DNA of 64,000 nucleotides from RHKX01 sp041393495 (GTDB lineage: Bacteria; Actinomycetota; Thermoleophilia; Solirubrobacterales; 70-9). The stretch's first letter is position 1. The number at the start of each line of letters is the position of its first letter. This document shows, piece by piece, positions 1 to 6,859 of this stretch. Position numbers and translations under genes: made by a program. The stretch is from positions 1-64,000 of the forward strand of contig JAWKKA010000002.1 of assembly GCA_041393495.1 (NCBI GenBank). Direction: 5' to 3'. Under the pieces are notes generated by a model that was not told where the DNA came from, searched no databases, and saw only the letters and a program-made list of their open reading frames with translations.

Positions 1-1
1 G

Positions 2-73
2 TTCACCCGGGAGCGGATGATCGCCGGAACCGCAGCGGTCTACGCCGAGCTCGGCGCCCGGATCGACGGTTGA
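2..73 (+). CDS. C-terminal end of a glycosyltransferase (partial, starts before the window)
   Basis: The last 23 codons of an open frame run in from the left edge and stop at TGA 71-73. The peptide FTRERMIAGTAAVYAELGAR resembles the C-terminal helix of GT4-type glycosyltransferases, where a 'W/FxxxxxxxxxVYxxL' pattern commonly ends the protein. The glycan genes downstream fit this reading. The family call rests only on this short tail, so it is tentative. Confidence 0.5.
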   Translation, partial: FTRERMIAGTAAVYAELGARIDG

Positions 74-98
74 GCGCCGCCGTCGCCACACCGGCCGT

Positions 99-224
99 GC
101 TGGGGCGCGCAGCGCCGGGATGGCGGCCGGATGCGCCCCAGCGGCGACCGATGGTCGTCGGTGGACCCGGGCGCTGGGGCGCGCAGCGCCGGGATAGCGG
201 CCGGATACGCCCCAGCGGCGACCG
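99..224. repeat. Two near-identical 52-bp hairpin repeats (REP-like), copies 1 and 2
   Basis: Positions 99-150 and 173-224 are the same 52-bp sequence with two mismatches. Each copy can fold: GCTGGGGCGC at 99-108 pairs with GCGCCCCAGC at 133-142, and GCTGGGGCG at 173-181 pairs with CGCCCCAGC at 208-216. Similar GCGCTGGGG hairpins lie at 23145-23192 and 63145-63192, so this is a dispersed intergenic element. The two copies fill the gap after the glycosyltransferase and may help end its transcript. Confidence 0.7.
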
Positions 225-309
225 CGGGGCCGATATGGCGGGGCGAACGATTCGCGTGAGTCCGCGCCCAATGCCGGAGCTGAGCGCCGATGCGGGAGCG
301 GAAGCTGCA

Positions 310-315
310 TAGACT
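310..315 (+). promoter_or_regulatory. -10 element TAGACT of a leaderless promoter
   Basis: TAGACT ends 7 nt before the ATG at 323, which places the transcription start at the start codon. The same arrangement recurs at many other starts in the window. No clear -35 is visible. Confidence 0.55.
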
Positions 316-322
316 GGCATCC

Positions 323-703
323 ATGAGCGAAGACCCGACGAGAGTGATGCCTCCCGACGACGATGGCCGCGGTGGCGGCGGCGGTCGAGGAGGCGGAGGC
401 CGCGACGGCGGCCCGACCGGCACGAGCACCGGGCAGAAGGTTGCGATCGGCCTCGTGGCCGCCCTCGTGATCGGCCTGGTGATCGCCGTGATCGCGCTCG
501 CCGGCGGCGGCGATGGCGACACGACCACGACCGTTCCCCCGACCAGCACCACCACGACCCCGACTACCGCCCCGACGACGACCACGACGACCGCCCCGAC
601 GACGACCACGACGACCGCCCCGACGACGACCACGACTACCGCCCCGACGACGACCACGACGACCGACCAGACCGACACCGGCTCGGGTGGCATCTCGCCC
701 TGA
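323..703 (+). CDS. Single-pass membrane protein with Gly-rich N terminus and Thr-rich repeat tail
   Basis: A 126-residue protein of unknown function. Residues about 1-37 are acidic and then Gly/Arg-rich. One hydrophobic helix follows at about 40-65 (VAIGLVAALVIGLVIAVIAL). The rest is a low-complexity Thr/Pro tail in which the 8-residue unit APTTTTTT is repeated about four times; at DNA level this is a 24-bp tandem repeat around 570-665. A Thr-rich tail after a membrane anchor suggests an extracellular, possibly glycosylated stalk, which suits the glycan genes nearby, but that is inference. An upstream in-frame ATG at 290 exists. I chose 323 because TAGACT lies 7 nt upstream. Confidence 0.6.
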   Translation: MSEDPTRVMPPDDDGRGGGGGRGGGGRDGGPTGTSTGQKVAIGLVAALVIGLVIAVIALAGGGDGDTTTTVPPTSTTTTPTTAPTTTTTTAPTTTTTTAPTTTTTTAPTTTTTTDQTDTGSGGISP

Positions 704-877
704 GCGGGGCGGCGAGGCGGCGGCGCGGCATCGGATCGGGTCGCGCCGCCCGCCGAAGCGCGGGGGTGTGGGCGCGGTGCCGCGCTCGCGCGCGCCGACG
801 CAGCTGCGGTCGCCGGGTGATCGAGCCGTCGCCGCGGCGGCGCGAATCCGGCCGCGAGGCCGGGACGGGCCCCCGAC

Positions 878-965
878 CGGTGACCGCTCGAAACGGGCCC
901 CCAGAGCCCCGATCGGTGACCGCTCGAGACGAGGCCCGGACGGGCCCCGGTCAGTGGACGCTCGA
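878..965. repeat. Imperfect 36-bp-period direct repeats next to the GNAT gene stop
   Basis: CGGTGACCGCTCGA occurs at 878-891 and 914-927, and a degenerate third copy (CGGTCAGTGGACGCTCGA) covers 948-965, including the stop codon of the minus-strand acetyltransferase gene. The rest of the 704-950 gap is GC-rich sequence with no gene that I can support. Confidence 0.5.
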
Positions 966-2009
966 GAGCTCGCCGTCGAGCCGCGTGAGCAGCGACGCGC
1001 CCGTCGCCATGGCGGCGGCGAGCTCGGGATCCCGCGCCCGGATCACCGGCTGCCACGCGAAGCCGACGGCCGCGAGGCGCTCGTGGAGCGGCCGCTCGAG
1101 GTGCGGCTCGGCGCGACCGGCGAGGACCGTGGCGCCGGCGGCGGTCGCGGTCGCGACGAGGTCGGTGAAGACGCCGTCCACCGAGCGCTCGTCGGCCGCG
1201 AGGTGAAGGAGGCGGCTGGCGCCGCCCGGGCGGTTGAGGCAGGCGTACCAGCCGACGGGGACCTCGCCGCGATGGACGAGGCGGACCGCGAGCTCGCCGG
1301 CGCCGAGCGCTGCGATCCGGCGGAAGCTCGCTGCGAGCTGGGGCTCGTCCCATTCGACGCACACGCGCAGCCGCTTCGAGATCGTGGGTAGCGCCGCCGC
1401 GATCGTCGCCGCGTCGGCGCCCGCGCTCGTGAAGCCGGGCTCGGGCTCGGGCGCGGTGTGGCCGCTGATCCGCGGACCGGCAGCGTGGGCGGGGATCGCG
1501 CCGACCGGCATCAGCGTGCGCCCGACGTCGCGGCCGCGGGCCCGCGCGGCGACGATTGCGCGGGCCCAGGCGAGCGGCCGCAGGACGAGCATGAAATCGG
1601 CGGCGCGGACATGGTCGATGTGGCCGCCGAACGTCCGCCAGGCGCGGACGACGAAATCGTTCGCCGAATCCGACCAGCTCACGTCCTGGGGGCCCTTGAT
1701 CATCCGACTGAGCAGCATCGCCCCGGCGGCGCCGCGCCGATGTTCGGGGGCGACGACGAGATCGCTCAGGCAGACGCCCCGGATCGGCCGGCCGTCGAAG
1801 CGCATCCGCCGTACCTGCGAGCGGATGAATCCGACCACCTCGTCGTCCTCGATCGCGACCAGCGAGGGCAGCTCCTCGTCGGACCACGGATCCTCGAGCG
1901 TGGCTGCCGCGAGCCCCGCCTCGTCGAACGGCACCTCGGTGAGGTTCTCGCGGAGCAGGGCCATCACCGCGGGAAGATCCGCCCATGCCAGCGCTCGGAT
2001 GCTTCTCAT
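951..2009 (-). CDS. GNAT-family N-acetyltransferase
   Basis: A 352-residue protein. The N-terminal half is a GNAT fold: an N-terminal strand and helix (IRALAWADLPAVMALLRENL), a central strand VGFIRSQVRRMRFDGRPIRG, and the acetyl-CoA loop VVAPEHRRGAAGAMLLSRM near residues 87-105. The C-terminal half looks like a second, more divergent GNAT-like region, giving a two-domain length unlike the roughly 150-residue single-domain enzymes. The acceptor is unknown. It starts 29 bp from the divergent NadE-like gene; TAGATT (minus strand, 2018-2023) ends 8 nt before its ATG, so the mRNA should be leaderless. Transfer of acetyl to an amino sugar of the neighbouring glycan pathway is possible but unproven. 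Confidence 0.8.
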   Translation of the reverse strand: MRSIRALAWADLPAVMALLRENLTEVPFDEAGLAAATLEDPWSDEELPSLVAIEDDEVVGFIRSQVRRMRFDGRPIRGVCLSDLVVAPEHRRGAAGAMLLSRMIKGPQDVSWSDSANDFVVRAWRTFGGHIDHVRAADFMLVLRPLAWARAIVAARARGRDVGRTLMPVGAIPAHAAGPRISGHTAPEPEPGFTSAGADAATIAAALPTISKRLRVCVEWDEPQLAASFRRIAALGAGELAVRLVHRGEVPVGWYACLNRPGGASRLLHLAADERSVDGVFTDLVATATAAGATVLAGRAEPHLERPLHERLAAVGFAWQPVIRARDPELAAAMATGASLLTRLDGELSSVH

Positions 2010-2038
2010 GCGGGCGGAATCTACCTAGACTGCCCGCC
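2010..2038. promoter_or_regulatory. Back-to-back divergent leaderless promoters in a 29-bp gap
   Basis: The minus-strand -10 TAGATT (2018-2023) serves the GNAT gene and the plus-strand -10 TAGACT (2026-2031) serves the NadE-like gene; only two bases separate them. Arms GCGGGC (2010-2015) and GCCCGC (2032-2037) form a 6-bp dyad around both. The two polymerases would overlap, so the genes are probably mutually exclusive or share a regulator. Confidence 0.55.
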
Positions 2039-3011
2039 ATGAGCAGCGCTCCGAACGGCCCGATGGACGGCTTCGACGCCTCCGCCTGCATCGATCGACT
2101 CGCCGCCGAGACCGCGCGGGCGATCCGCGATCTCGGCCGCCGTGGCGCCGTCGTGGCGACCTCCGGCGGCATCGACTCGAGCGCCGCCGCGGGGATCTGC
2201 GTGCGGGCGCTGGGGGCCGGGAAGGTCCAGCTCCTGCGGCTCCCCGAGCGCGACGTCGGCGACGCCTCCTCCGACCTCGCGCTCGAGTTGGCGCGGTCGC
2301 TCGGCGCCGACAGCATCGAGGAGCCCATCACCGCCGCCCTCGAGGGGCTCGGCTGCTACGAGCAGCGCGATGAGGCGATCCGGGCGGTCTTCCCCGATTA
2401 CGAGCCGAGCTGGAAGCACAAGCTCGTCCGCTCGGCTCCCTCGGCATCGATCACCGTGTTCTCGCTCGTCGTCGAACGGCCGGATGGCACACAGGAGCAG
2501 CGCCGCATGCCGGCTTCGAGGCCTACCTGTCGCTGCTGGCCGCGACGAACATGAAGCAGCGGGTCCGCAAGCTGCGCGAGTACACCCTGGGCCGATCGCC
2601 TCTCCTACGCCGGTCATCGGGACGCCGAACCTGCTCGAGTACGACCAGGGGTTCTTCGTCAAGGGCGGCGACGGGCTCGCTGACGTGAAGCCGATCGCCG
2701 GCCTCTACAAGGGCCAGGTCTACGCGGTGGCCCGCGAGCTCGGCCTGCCCGAGGCGATCACTTCCCGGTCGCCGACCACCGAGACCTTCTCGCTGCCGCA
2801 GACCCAGGAGGAGTTCTACTTCGGCCACTCCTACCAGCGAATGGACGAGCTCATGTGGGGGCACGAGCACGGCGTCGAGCCCGCCGACCTCGTCGCGCGG
2901 GTCGGCATGAGCGTCGAGGAGGTCGAGGTGGCCTACGCCGAGATCGATCGCCGGCGGACCGCCACCGCATACCTGCACGCCGCGGCGGTGCTTTTCCCTC
3001 CGGAGACCTGA
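2039..3011 (+). pseudogene. NAD synthase (NadE)-like ATP pyrophosphatase, frameshifted as sequenced
   Basis: The conserved protein is readable only by changing frame three times. Frame 2 gives the start and the P-loop ATSGGIDSSAAAG (residue about 40). Frame 1 gives GFEAYLSLLAATNMKQRVRK from about 2512, after an indel near 2500-2511. An extra G near 2587-2590 and another near 2612 then lead to VIGTPNLLEYDQGFFVKGGD and on to a normal C terminus. NadE makes NAD from deamido-NAD with ammonia or glutamine nitrogen. Copies in polysaccharide or natural-product clusters with AsnB, ACP and an AMP ligase probably do a related amidation or adenylation. The stop is 1 nt before the asnB GTG. Because the sequence between the indels is still conserved, assembly error is more likely than true decay. 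Confidence 0.75.
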
Positions 3012-3012
3012 G

Positions 3013-4983
3013 GTGTGCGGTATCGCGGGCATCGTTCGCGCCGACGCGGGGGACGCGGTCGAAGAGCAGGCGCTGCTGCGGATGGCGCGCTCGATCCGCC
3101 ATCGCGGTCCCGACGGCTTCGGGCTGCTGCTCGACCCGGGGGCGGGGCTCGTGTCGACGCGGCTGTCGATCGTTGACCTCGAACACGGATGGCAGCCGCT
3201 CGTCGGCGACGGGGGCGGCAGCGTCCTCGTCTACAACGGCGAGGTCTACAACCACCCCGAGCTGCGCGAGTGGCTGCGTGGCGAGGGGGTCGGGTTCGAG
3301 ACGAGAAGCGACACGGAGGTCGTCCACGCGCTGCTCGAGTACGAGGGCCTCGCCGGCCTCGATCGCCTCAACGGCCAGTTCGCTCTCGCCTGGTGGCAGC
3401 CGCGGCAGCGGCGGCTGACGCTCGTCCGCGACCGCTTCGGGGTGCGGCCGCTGAGCTTCGCCCTGCGCGACGGCGGTGACATCGTCTTCGGGTCGGAGGC
3501 CAAGGCGCTGTTCGCCGCCGGCGAGGTACGCCCGCGCATCGATCTCGCCGGCCTCGATCAGGTGCTCACCCTGTGGGCGCCGCAGTCGCCGCGCACGGCG
3601 TTCGCCGGCGTCGAGCAGCTCGAGCCCGGTGGCCTGCTCGTCTGGGAGGGCGGCAAGGTCGTCGAGCGGCGTCGCTGGTGGCGCCCGGACCCCGAGCAGG
3701 CCGGTGCCGAGGCGTCGCTCGAGGGGCTGCTCCGCGACAGCGTCGCCCTTCGCCTGCGAGCCGACGTGCCGGTCGGCGCCTACCTGTCGGGCGGCCTCGA
3801 CTCGAGCCTGATCAGCGCCCTCGCCCAGATCGAGAAGGAGGGTGAGCTTCGGACCTTCTCGGTCGCCTTCGACGACCCGACCTACGACGAGCGCGCCGAG
3901 CAGGAGCTCGTGGCCCGCGCCCTGGGCACGAGCCATCACGTCGTCGAGGCGGGAGCGTCGGCGATCGCGGATGCCTTCCCGGCGGTCATCCGCCACGCCG
4001 AGACCCCGCTCGTCAGGACCGCGCCGGTCCCGCTCTACCTGCTCGCGCGAGAGGTCCATGCGCACGACCTCAAGGTGGTCGTGACCGGCGAGGGCGCGGA
4101 TGAGCTCTTCTGGGGCTACGACCTGTTCAAGGAGGTGGCGATCCGCGATCGCTACCGCGACGATCCCGAGCGGGCGCTGGAGCTGCTCGCCGGGCTCTAT
4201 CCGCACCTCGGCCCCAGCGGCGCCCGCCGCGGGCCCGGCTGGGCGCGGTTCCTGCTCGAGGCCGGCGCCGGCGACGATCCGCTCGCCTCGCACCTGACGA
4301 GGGTCGATTCGACCGCCTCGGCACGGGCCTTCTACCGCGACGACGTCGCCGACGGGCTCAGCGTCGACGCGGCGCTGGAGCCGATCCGCGCCGGTCTGCC
4401 CGCGGGGTTCGCGAGCTGGGGCCCGCTCGAGCGGGCGGCCTGGCTCGAGGTGACGACGCTGCTCGAGCCGTATCTGCTGGCGGCACAGGGCGACCGCGTC
4501 GCGATGGCGCACGGGGTGGAGGGGCGATACCCGTTCCTCGACCACCGCGTCTACGCCTGTTCGGTCGGCCTGCCGGAAGCGGAGAAGCTGACCGACTCGA
4601 ACGACAAGGTCGCGCTCCGCCGGCTCGCCGACGAGCTGCTTCCGGCCGAGATCGTCGGCCGCCGCAAGCAGCCCTACCGTGCTCCGGAGGTGGCGCCGTT
4701 CTTCGCGCCGGGATCGCCCGCCTGGGTCGAGGAGCTGCTATCTCCCGCGGCGCTGGCCGAGGTCGGGGTCTGGGACGCGCGCCGCGTCGACGGCCTGCTG
4801 CGCCGCTGTCGGGCCGGCCGCGCCACCGGGGTGCGCGAGGGGATGGCGCTGGTCGCGATCCTCTCGACGCAGCTCTGGCACGACCAGTTCGTCGGCGCAC
4901 CGGGGGAGCATCCCGTCGAGGCCGCCGCCCCAGCCGTAAGAATCGACCGTACGATCGACCAATCGATGAGCGAGGTTTCATGA
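3013..4983 (+). CDS. asnB: Glutamine-dependent amidotransferase, asparagine synthase (AsnB) family
   Basis: A 656-residue two-domain enzyme. The N-terminal Ntn glutaminase domain begins MCGIAGIV, so Cys2 is the nucleophile that frees ammonia from glutamine, with RHRGPDG, YNGEVYN and RDRFGVRPL following. The synthase domain has the PP-loop LSGGLDSSL near residue 258 and the GEGADELFWGYD and EGRYPFLDH motifs. The enzyme activates a carboxylate as an acyl-AMP and converts it to an amide. Translation starts at GTG 3013, 1 nt after the NadE-like stop, and the stop overlaps the next start as ATGA. AsnB, ACP and AMP-ligase genes occur together in exosortase/PEP-CTERM-type exopolysaccharide clusters, so modification of a glycan or a carrier-bound acid is more likely than plain asparagine synthesis. 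Confidence 0.88.
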   Translation: MCGIAGIVRADAGDAVEEQALLRMARSIRHRGPDGFGLLLDPGAGLVSTRLSIVDLEHGWQPLVGDGGGSVLVYNGEVYNHPELREWLRGEGVGFETRSDTEVVHALLEYEGLAGLDRLNGQFALAWWQPRQRRLTLVRDRFGVRPLSFALRDGGDIVFGSEAKALFAAGEVRPRIDLAGLDQVLTLWAPQSPRTAFAGVEQLEPGGLLVWEGGKVVERRRWWRPDPEQAGAEASLEGLLRDSVALRLRADVPVGAYLSGGLDSSLISALAQIEKEGELRTFSVAFDDPTYDERAEQELVARALGTSHHVVEAGASAIADAFPAVIRHAETPLVRTAPVPLYLLAREVHAHDLKVVVTGEGADELFWGYDLFKEVAIRDRYRDDPERALELLAGLYPHLGPSGARRGPGWARFLLEAGAGDDPLASHLTRVDSTASARAFYRDDVADGLSVDAALEPIRAGLPAGFASWGPLERAAWLEVTTLLEPYLLAAQGDRVAMAHGVEGRYPFLDHRVYACSVGLPEAEKLTDSNDKVALRRLADELLPAEIVGRRKQPYRAPEVAPFFAPGSPAWVEELLSPAALAEVGVWDARRVDGLLRRCRAGRATGVREGMALVAILSTQLWHDQFVGAPGEHPVEAAAPAVRIDRTIDQSMSEVS

Positions 4984-5255
4984 GCGCAGCAGCCGATGGT
5001 GGCGAGAACGTCCGCAGCGAGATGCGGGCGTTCATCGAGGACAACTTCCTCTACCTGGATCCCGACGCGGAGCTCGCCGACGACCAGGACCTGCTGGCGG
5101 CGGGGATCGTCGACTCGCTCGGCTTCGTCGAGATCGTCGAGGAGGTCGAGGCACGCTACGCGGTCGGCGTCCAGGACGTCGAGATCACGGAGGAGAACTT
5201 CGGCTCGGTCGACGCGATCGCCAGCTACGTCGAGCGCAAGCGAGCGGGGTCCTGA
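4980..5255 (+). CDS. Acyl carrier protein
   Basis: A 91-residue acidic protein with the carrier-protein signature GIVDSLGFVEIV; Ser46 is the expected 4'-phosphopantetheine site. It should carry an acyl or aminoacyl group as a thioester. Its ATG overlaps the asnB stop (ATGA), and its TGA overlaps a CTG that appears to start the AMP ligase, so the three proteins are translationally coupled and probably act in sequence: the ligase loads the carrier, and AsnB and the NadE-like enzyme amidate a substrate. It is not the fatty-acid-synthesis acpP by context, since no fab genes are nearby. Confidence 0.88.
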   Translation: MSAAADGGENVRSEMRAFIEDNFLYLDPDAELADDQDLLAAGIVDSLGFVEIVEEVEARYAVGVQDVEITEENFGSVDAIASYVERKRAGS

Positions 5256-6763
5256 GACCGCCGGTTCTCGCCGAGGATCTGGGGGCCATCGCCGCGGCCC
5301 GTCCCGACGACGCTGCGATCGTCACCGCGGATGAATCCGTCACCTATGCGGAGCTCGACGGCCGCGTCGACGCGGCCGCCCTCGAGTTGCGCCGGCTCGG
5401 CGTGGGGCGGGGCGACCGCGCTGCCGTGGTCATGTCCAACGGCGTCTCGATGGCCGTCGCCGTCTATGCGATCCTCCGCGCCGGCGCCGCCTTCTCGCCG
5501 ATCAGCCCCGAGATCGTGCCGGCGAAGCTCGAGCGGATCCTCGTCGACGTCGGCGCGGCAGCCGTCGTCTGCGAGCCTGACACCGCCGACAAGGCGGCTG
5601 CCGCAGCGCCGCAGGGGACCACGATCGTCGACGCGAGCGCGCCCCCGGCCCACGAAGGCGACGATCCCGACGGCGGCTTCGCGCCGCTGGTCGGCCCCGA
5701 CCTAGCCGCGGTCATGTACACGTCGGGATCGACCGGCGAGCCGAAGGGGGTGACGCTGACGCACGGCAACATGGCGTTCGTCGCCGACTCGATCATCGAG
5801 AGCATCGGCATGGAGTCCGCCGATCGCGTCCTCTGCGTCCTCCCGCTCTACTTCGGCTACGGCCTCTATCAGCTGCTCACCTGCGTGCGGCTCGGGGCGA
5901 CGCTCGTGCTCGAGCCCGGATTCGGCGCCGGTGGCCGGATCGTCCAGCTCTTCGAGGAGCAGCGGATCACCGGTTTCGCCGCGGTGCCGACGATCTACCA
6001 GCTGCTGCTGTCGCTGCCCGGGCTCGCCGATCGCGAGCTGCCGCACCTGCGGTTCCTCACCAACGCCGGGGCGGGGCTGCCCACCCCGGTCGTGCGGGCC
6101 GTCCGCGAGGCGTTCCCGCGCGCGCGCCTGTACCTGATGTACGGGCAGACCGAATGCCAGCGGGTCTGCCGCCTGCCCGCCGGGGAGGTCGACGGCAACC
6201 CGTCCTCGGTCGGCACCGCGATCCCGGGGACCGAGGCGTGGGTCGAGGACGAGGACGGCGAGGTGGCGGCGCCGGGCGTCGTCGGCGAGCTCATGGTCAG
6301 GGGGCCGCACGTCATGCAGGGCTACTGGGGCAACGAGGAAGCGACCGACCGACGTCTGCGGCCCGGTCGCTGGCCCTGGGAGCGGGTGCTGGCGACGGGC
6401 GACCTGTTCCGTGCCGACGAACGGGGCTACCTGTACTTCGTCGGGCGCCGTGACGACATCATCAAGTCGCGCGGGCAGAAGGTCGCGCCGCGGGAGGTCG
6501 AGGACGTGCTCCATTCCTTCGCCGGCGTCCGCGACGTCGCCGTCGTCGGGGTTCCCGACCAGCTTCTCGGCGAGGCCGTCATCGCCCATGTCTCGTCCGA
6601 CCCGGGCATCGAGCTCGACGCGAAGGCGCTGCGCCGTCACTGCGCGGAGTCGCTCGAGAGCCACATGGTCCCGAAGCGGGTCGTGATCCACGCCGAGCTG
6701 CCGCGGATCGGCTCCGGCAAGATCGACCGACGGGCGCTGGCCGGCTGGTCGACGGCCGGGTGA
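5252..6763 (+). CDS. AMP-forming acyl-CoA/acyl-carrier ligase, probable CTG start
   Basis: About 503 residues of the ANL superfamily. Core motifs are MYTSGSTGEPKGVTLTHGN (P-loop), LMYGQTE (A5), GDLFRADERGYLYFVGR (A7/A8) and the catalytic lysine motif GSGKIDRRAL at the end. The conserved N-terminal part (VTYAELDGRVDAAALELR) lies upstream of the first usual start codon in this frame (TTG 5387). No ATG, GTG or TTG precedes it, only CTG at 5252-5254, which overlaps the ACP stop as CTGA. I therefore take CTG 5252 as the start by reinitiation. The enzyme should adenylate a carboxylic acid and load it on the neighbouring ACP. The closest functional analogues are the ligases of exosortase-associated polysaccharide clusters. 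Confidence 0.82.
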   Translation: MRPPVLAEDLGAIAAARPDDAAIVTADESVTYAELDGRVDAAALELRRLGVGRGDRAAVVMSNGVSMAVAVYAILRAGAAFSPISPEIVPAKLERILVDVGAAAVVCEPDTADKAAAAAPQGTTIVDASAPPAHEGDDPDGGFAPLVGPDLAAVMYTSGSTGEPKGVTLTHGNMAFVADSIIESIGMESADRVLCVLPLYFGYGLYQLLTCVRLGATLVLEPGFGAGGRIVQLFEEQRITGFAAVPTIYQLLLSLPGLADRELPHLRFLTNAGAGLPTPVVRAVREAFPRARLYLMYGQTECQRVCRLPAGEVDGNPSSVGTAIPGTEAWVEDEDGEVAAPGVVGELMVRGPHVMQGYWGNEEATDRRLRPGRWPWERVLATGDLFRADERGYLYFVGRRDDIIKSRGQKVAPREVEDVLHSFAGVRDVAVVGVPDQLLGEAVIAHVSSDPGIELDAKALRRHCAESLESHMVPKRVVIHAELPRIGSGKIDRRALAGWSTAG

Positions 6764-6859
6764 CGCCGCCGCCCCCTCACGCCGGTTCGGCGACCGCCCA
6801 CGATGCGCTCGAACGAGCTGCGCCCGTGAAATCGACCGCCGAAGCCGGCTGAGCGAGAG

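Noticed and set aside
566..666. CRISPR or non-coding repeat
   Set aside because: The 24-bp repeats keep the reading frame and encode APTTTTTT, so they are part of a protein gene.
40..2331. 763-codon open frame on the minus strand overlapping the GNAT and NadE-like genes
   Set aside because: Composition is Arg/Pro-rich with no domain. It is a shadow of GC-rich genes on the other frames, like the similar long antisense frames at 5702-8272, 12163-13461, 20735-22384 and 41759-43768.
3013..4983. Ordinary asparagine synthetase for amino acid supply
   Set aside because: The tight operon with an ACP, a ligase and a NadE-like gene, inside glycan genes, favours a special amidotransferase, although the fold cannot separate the two.
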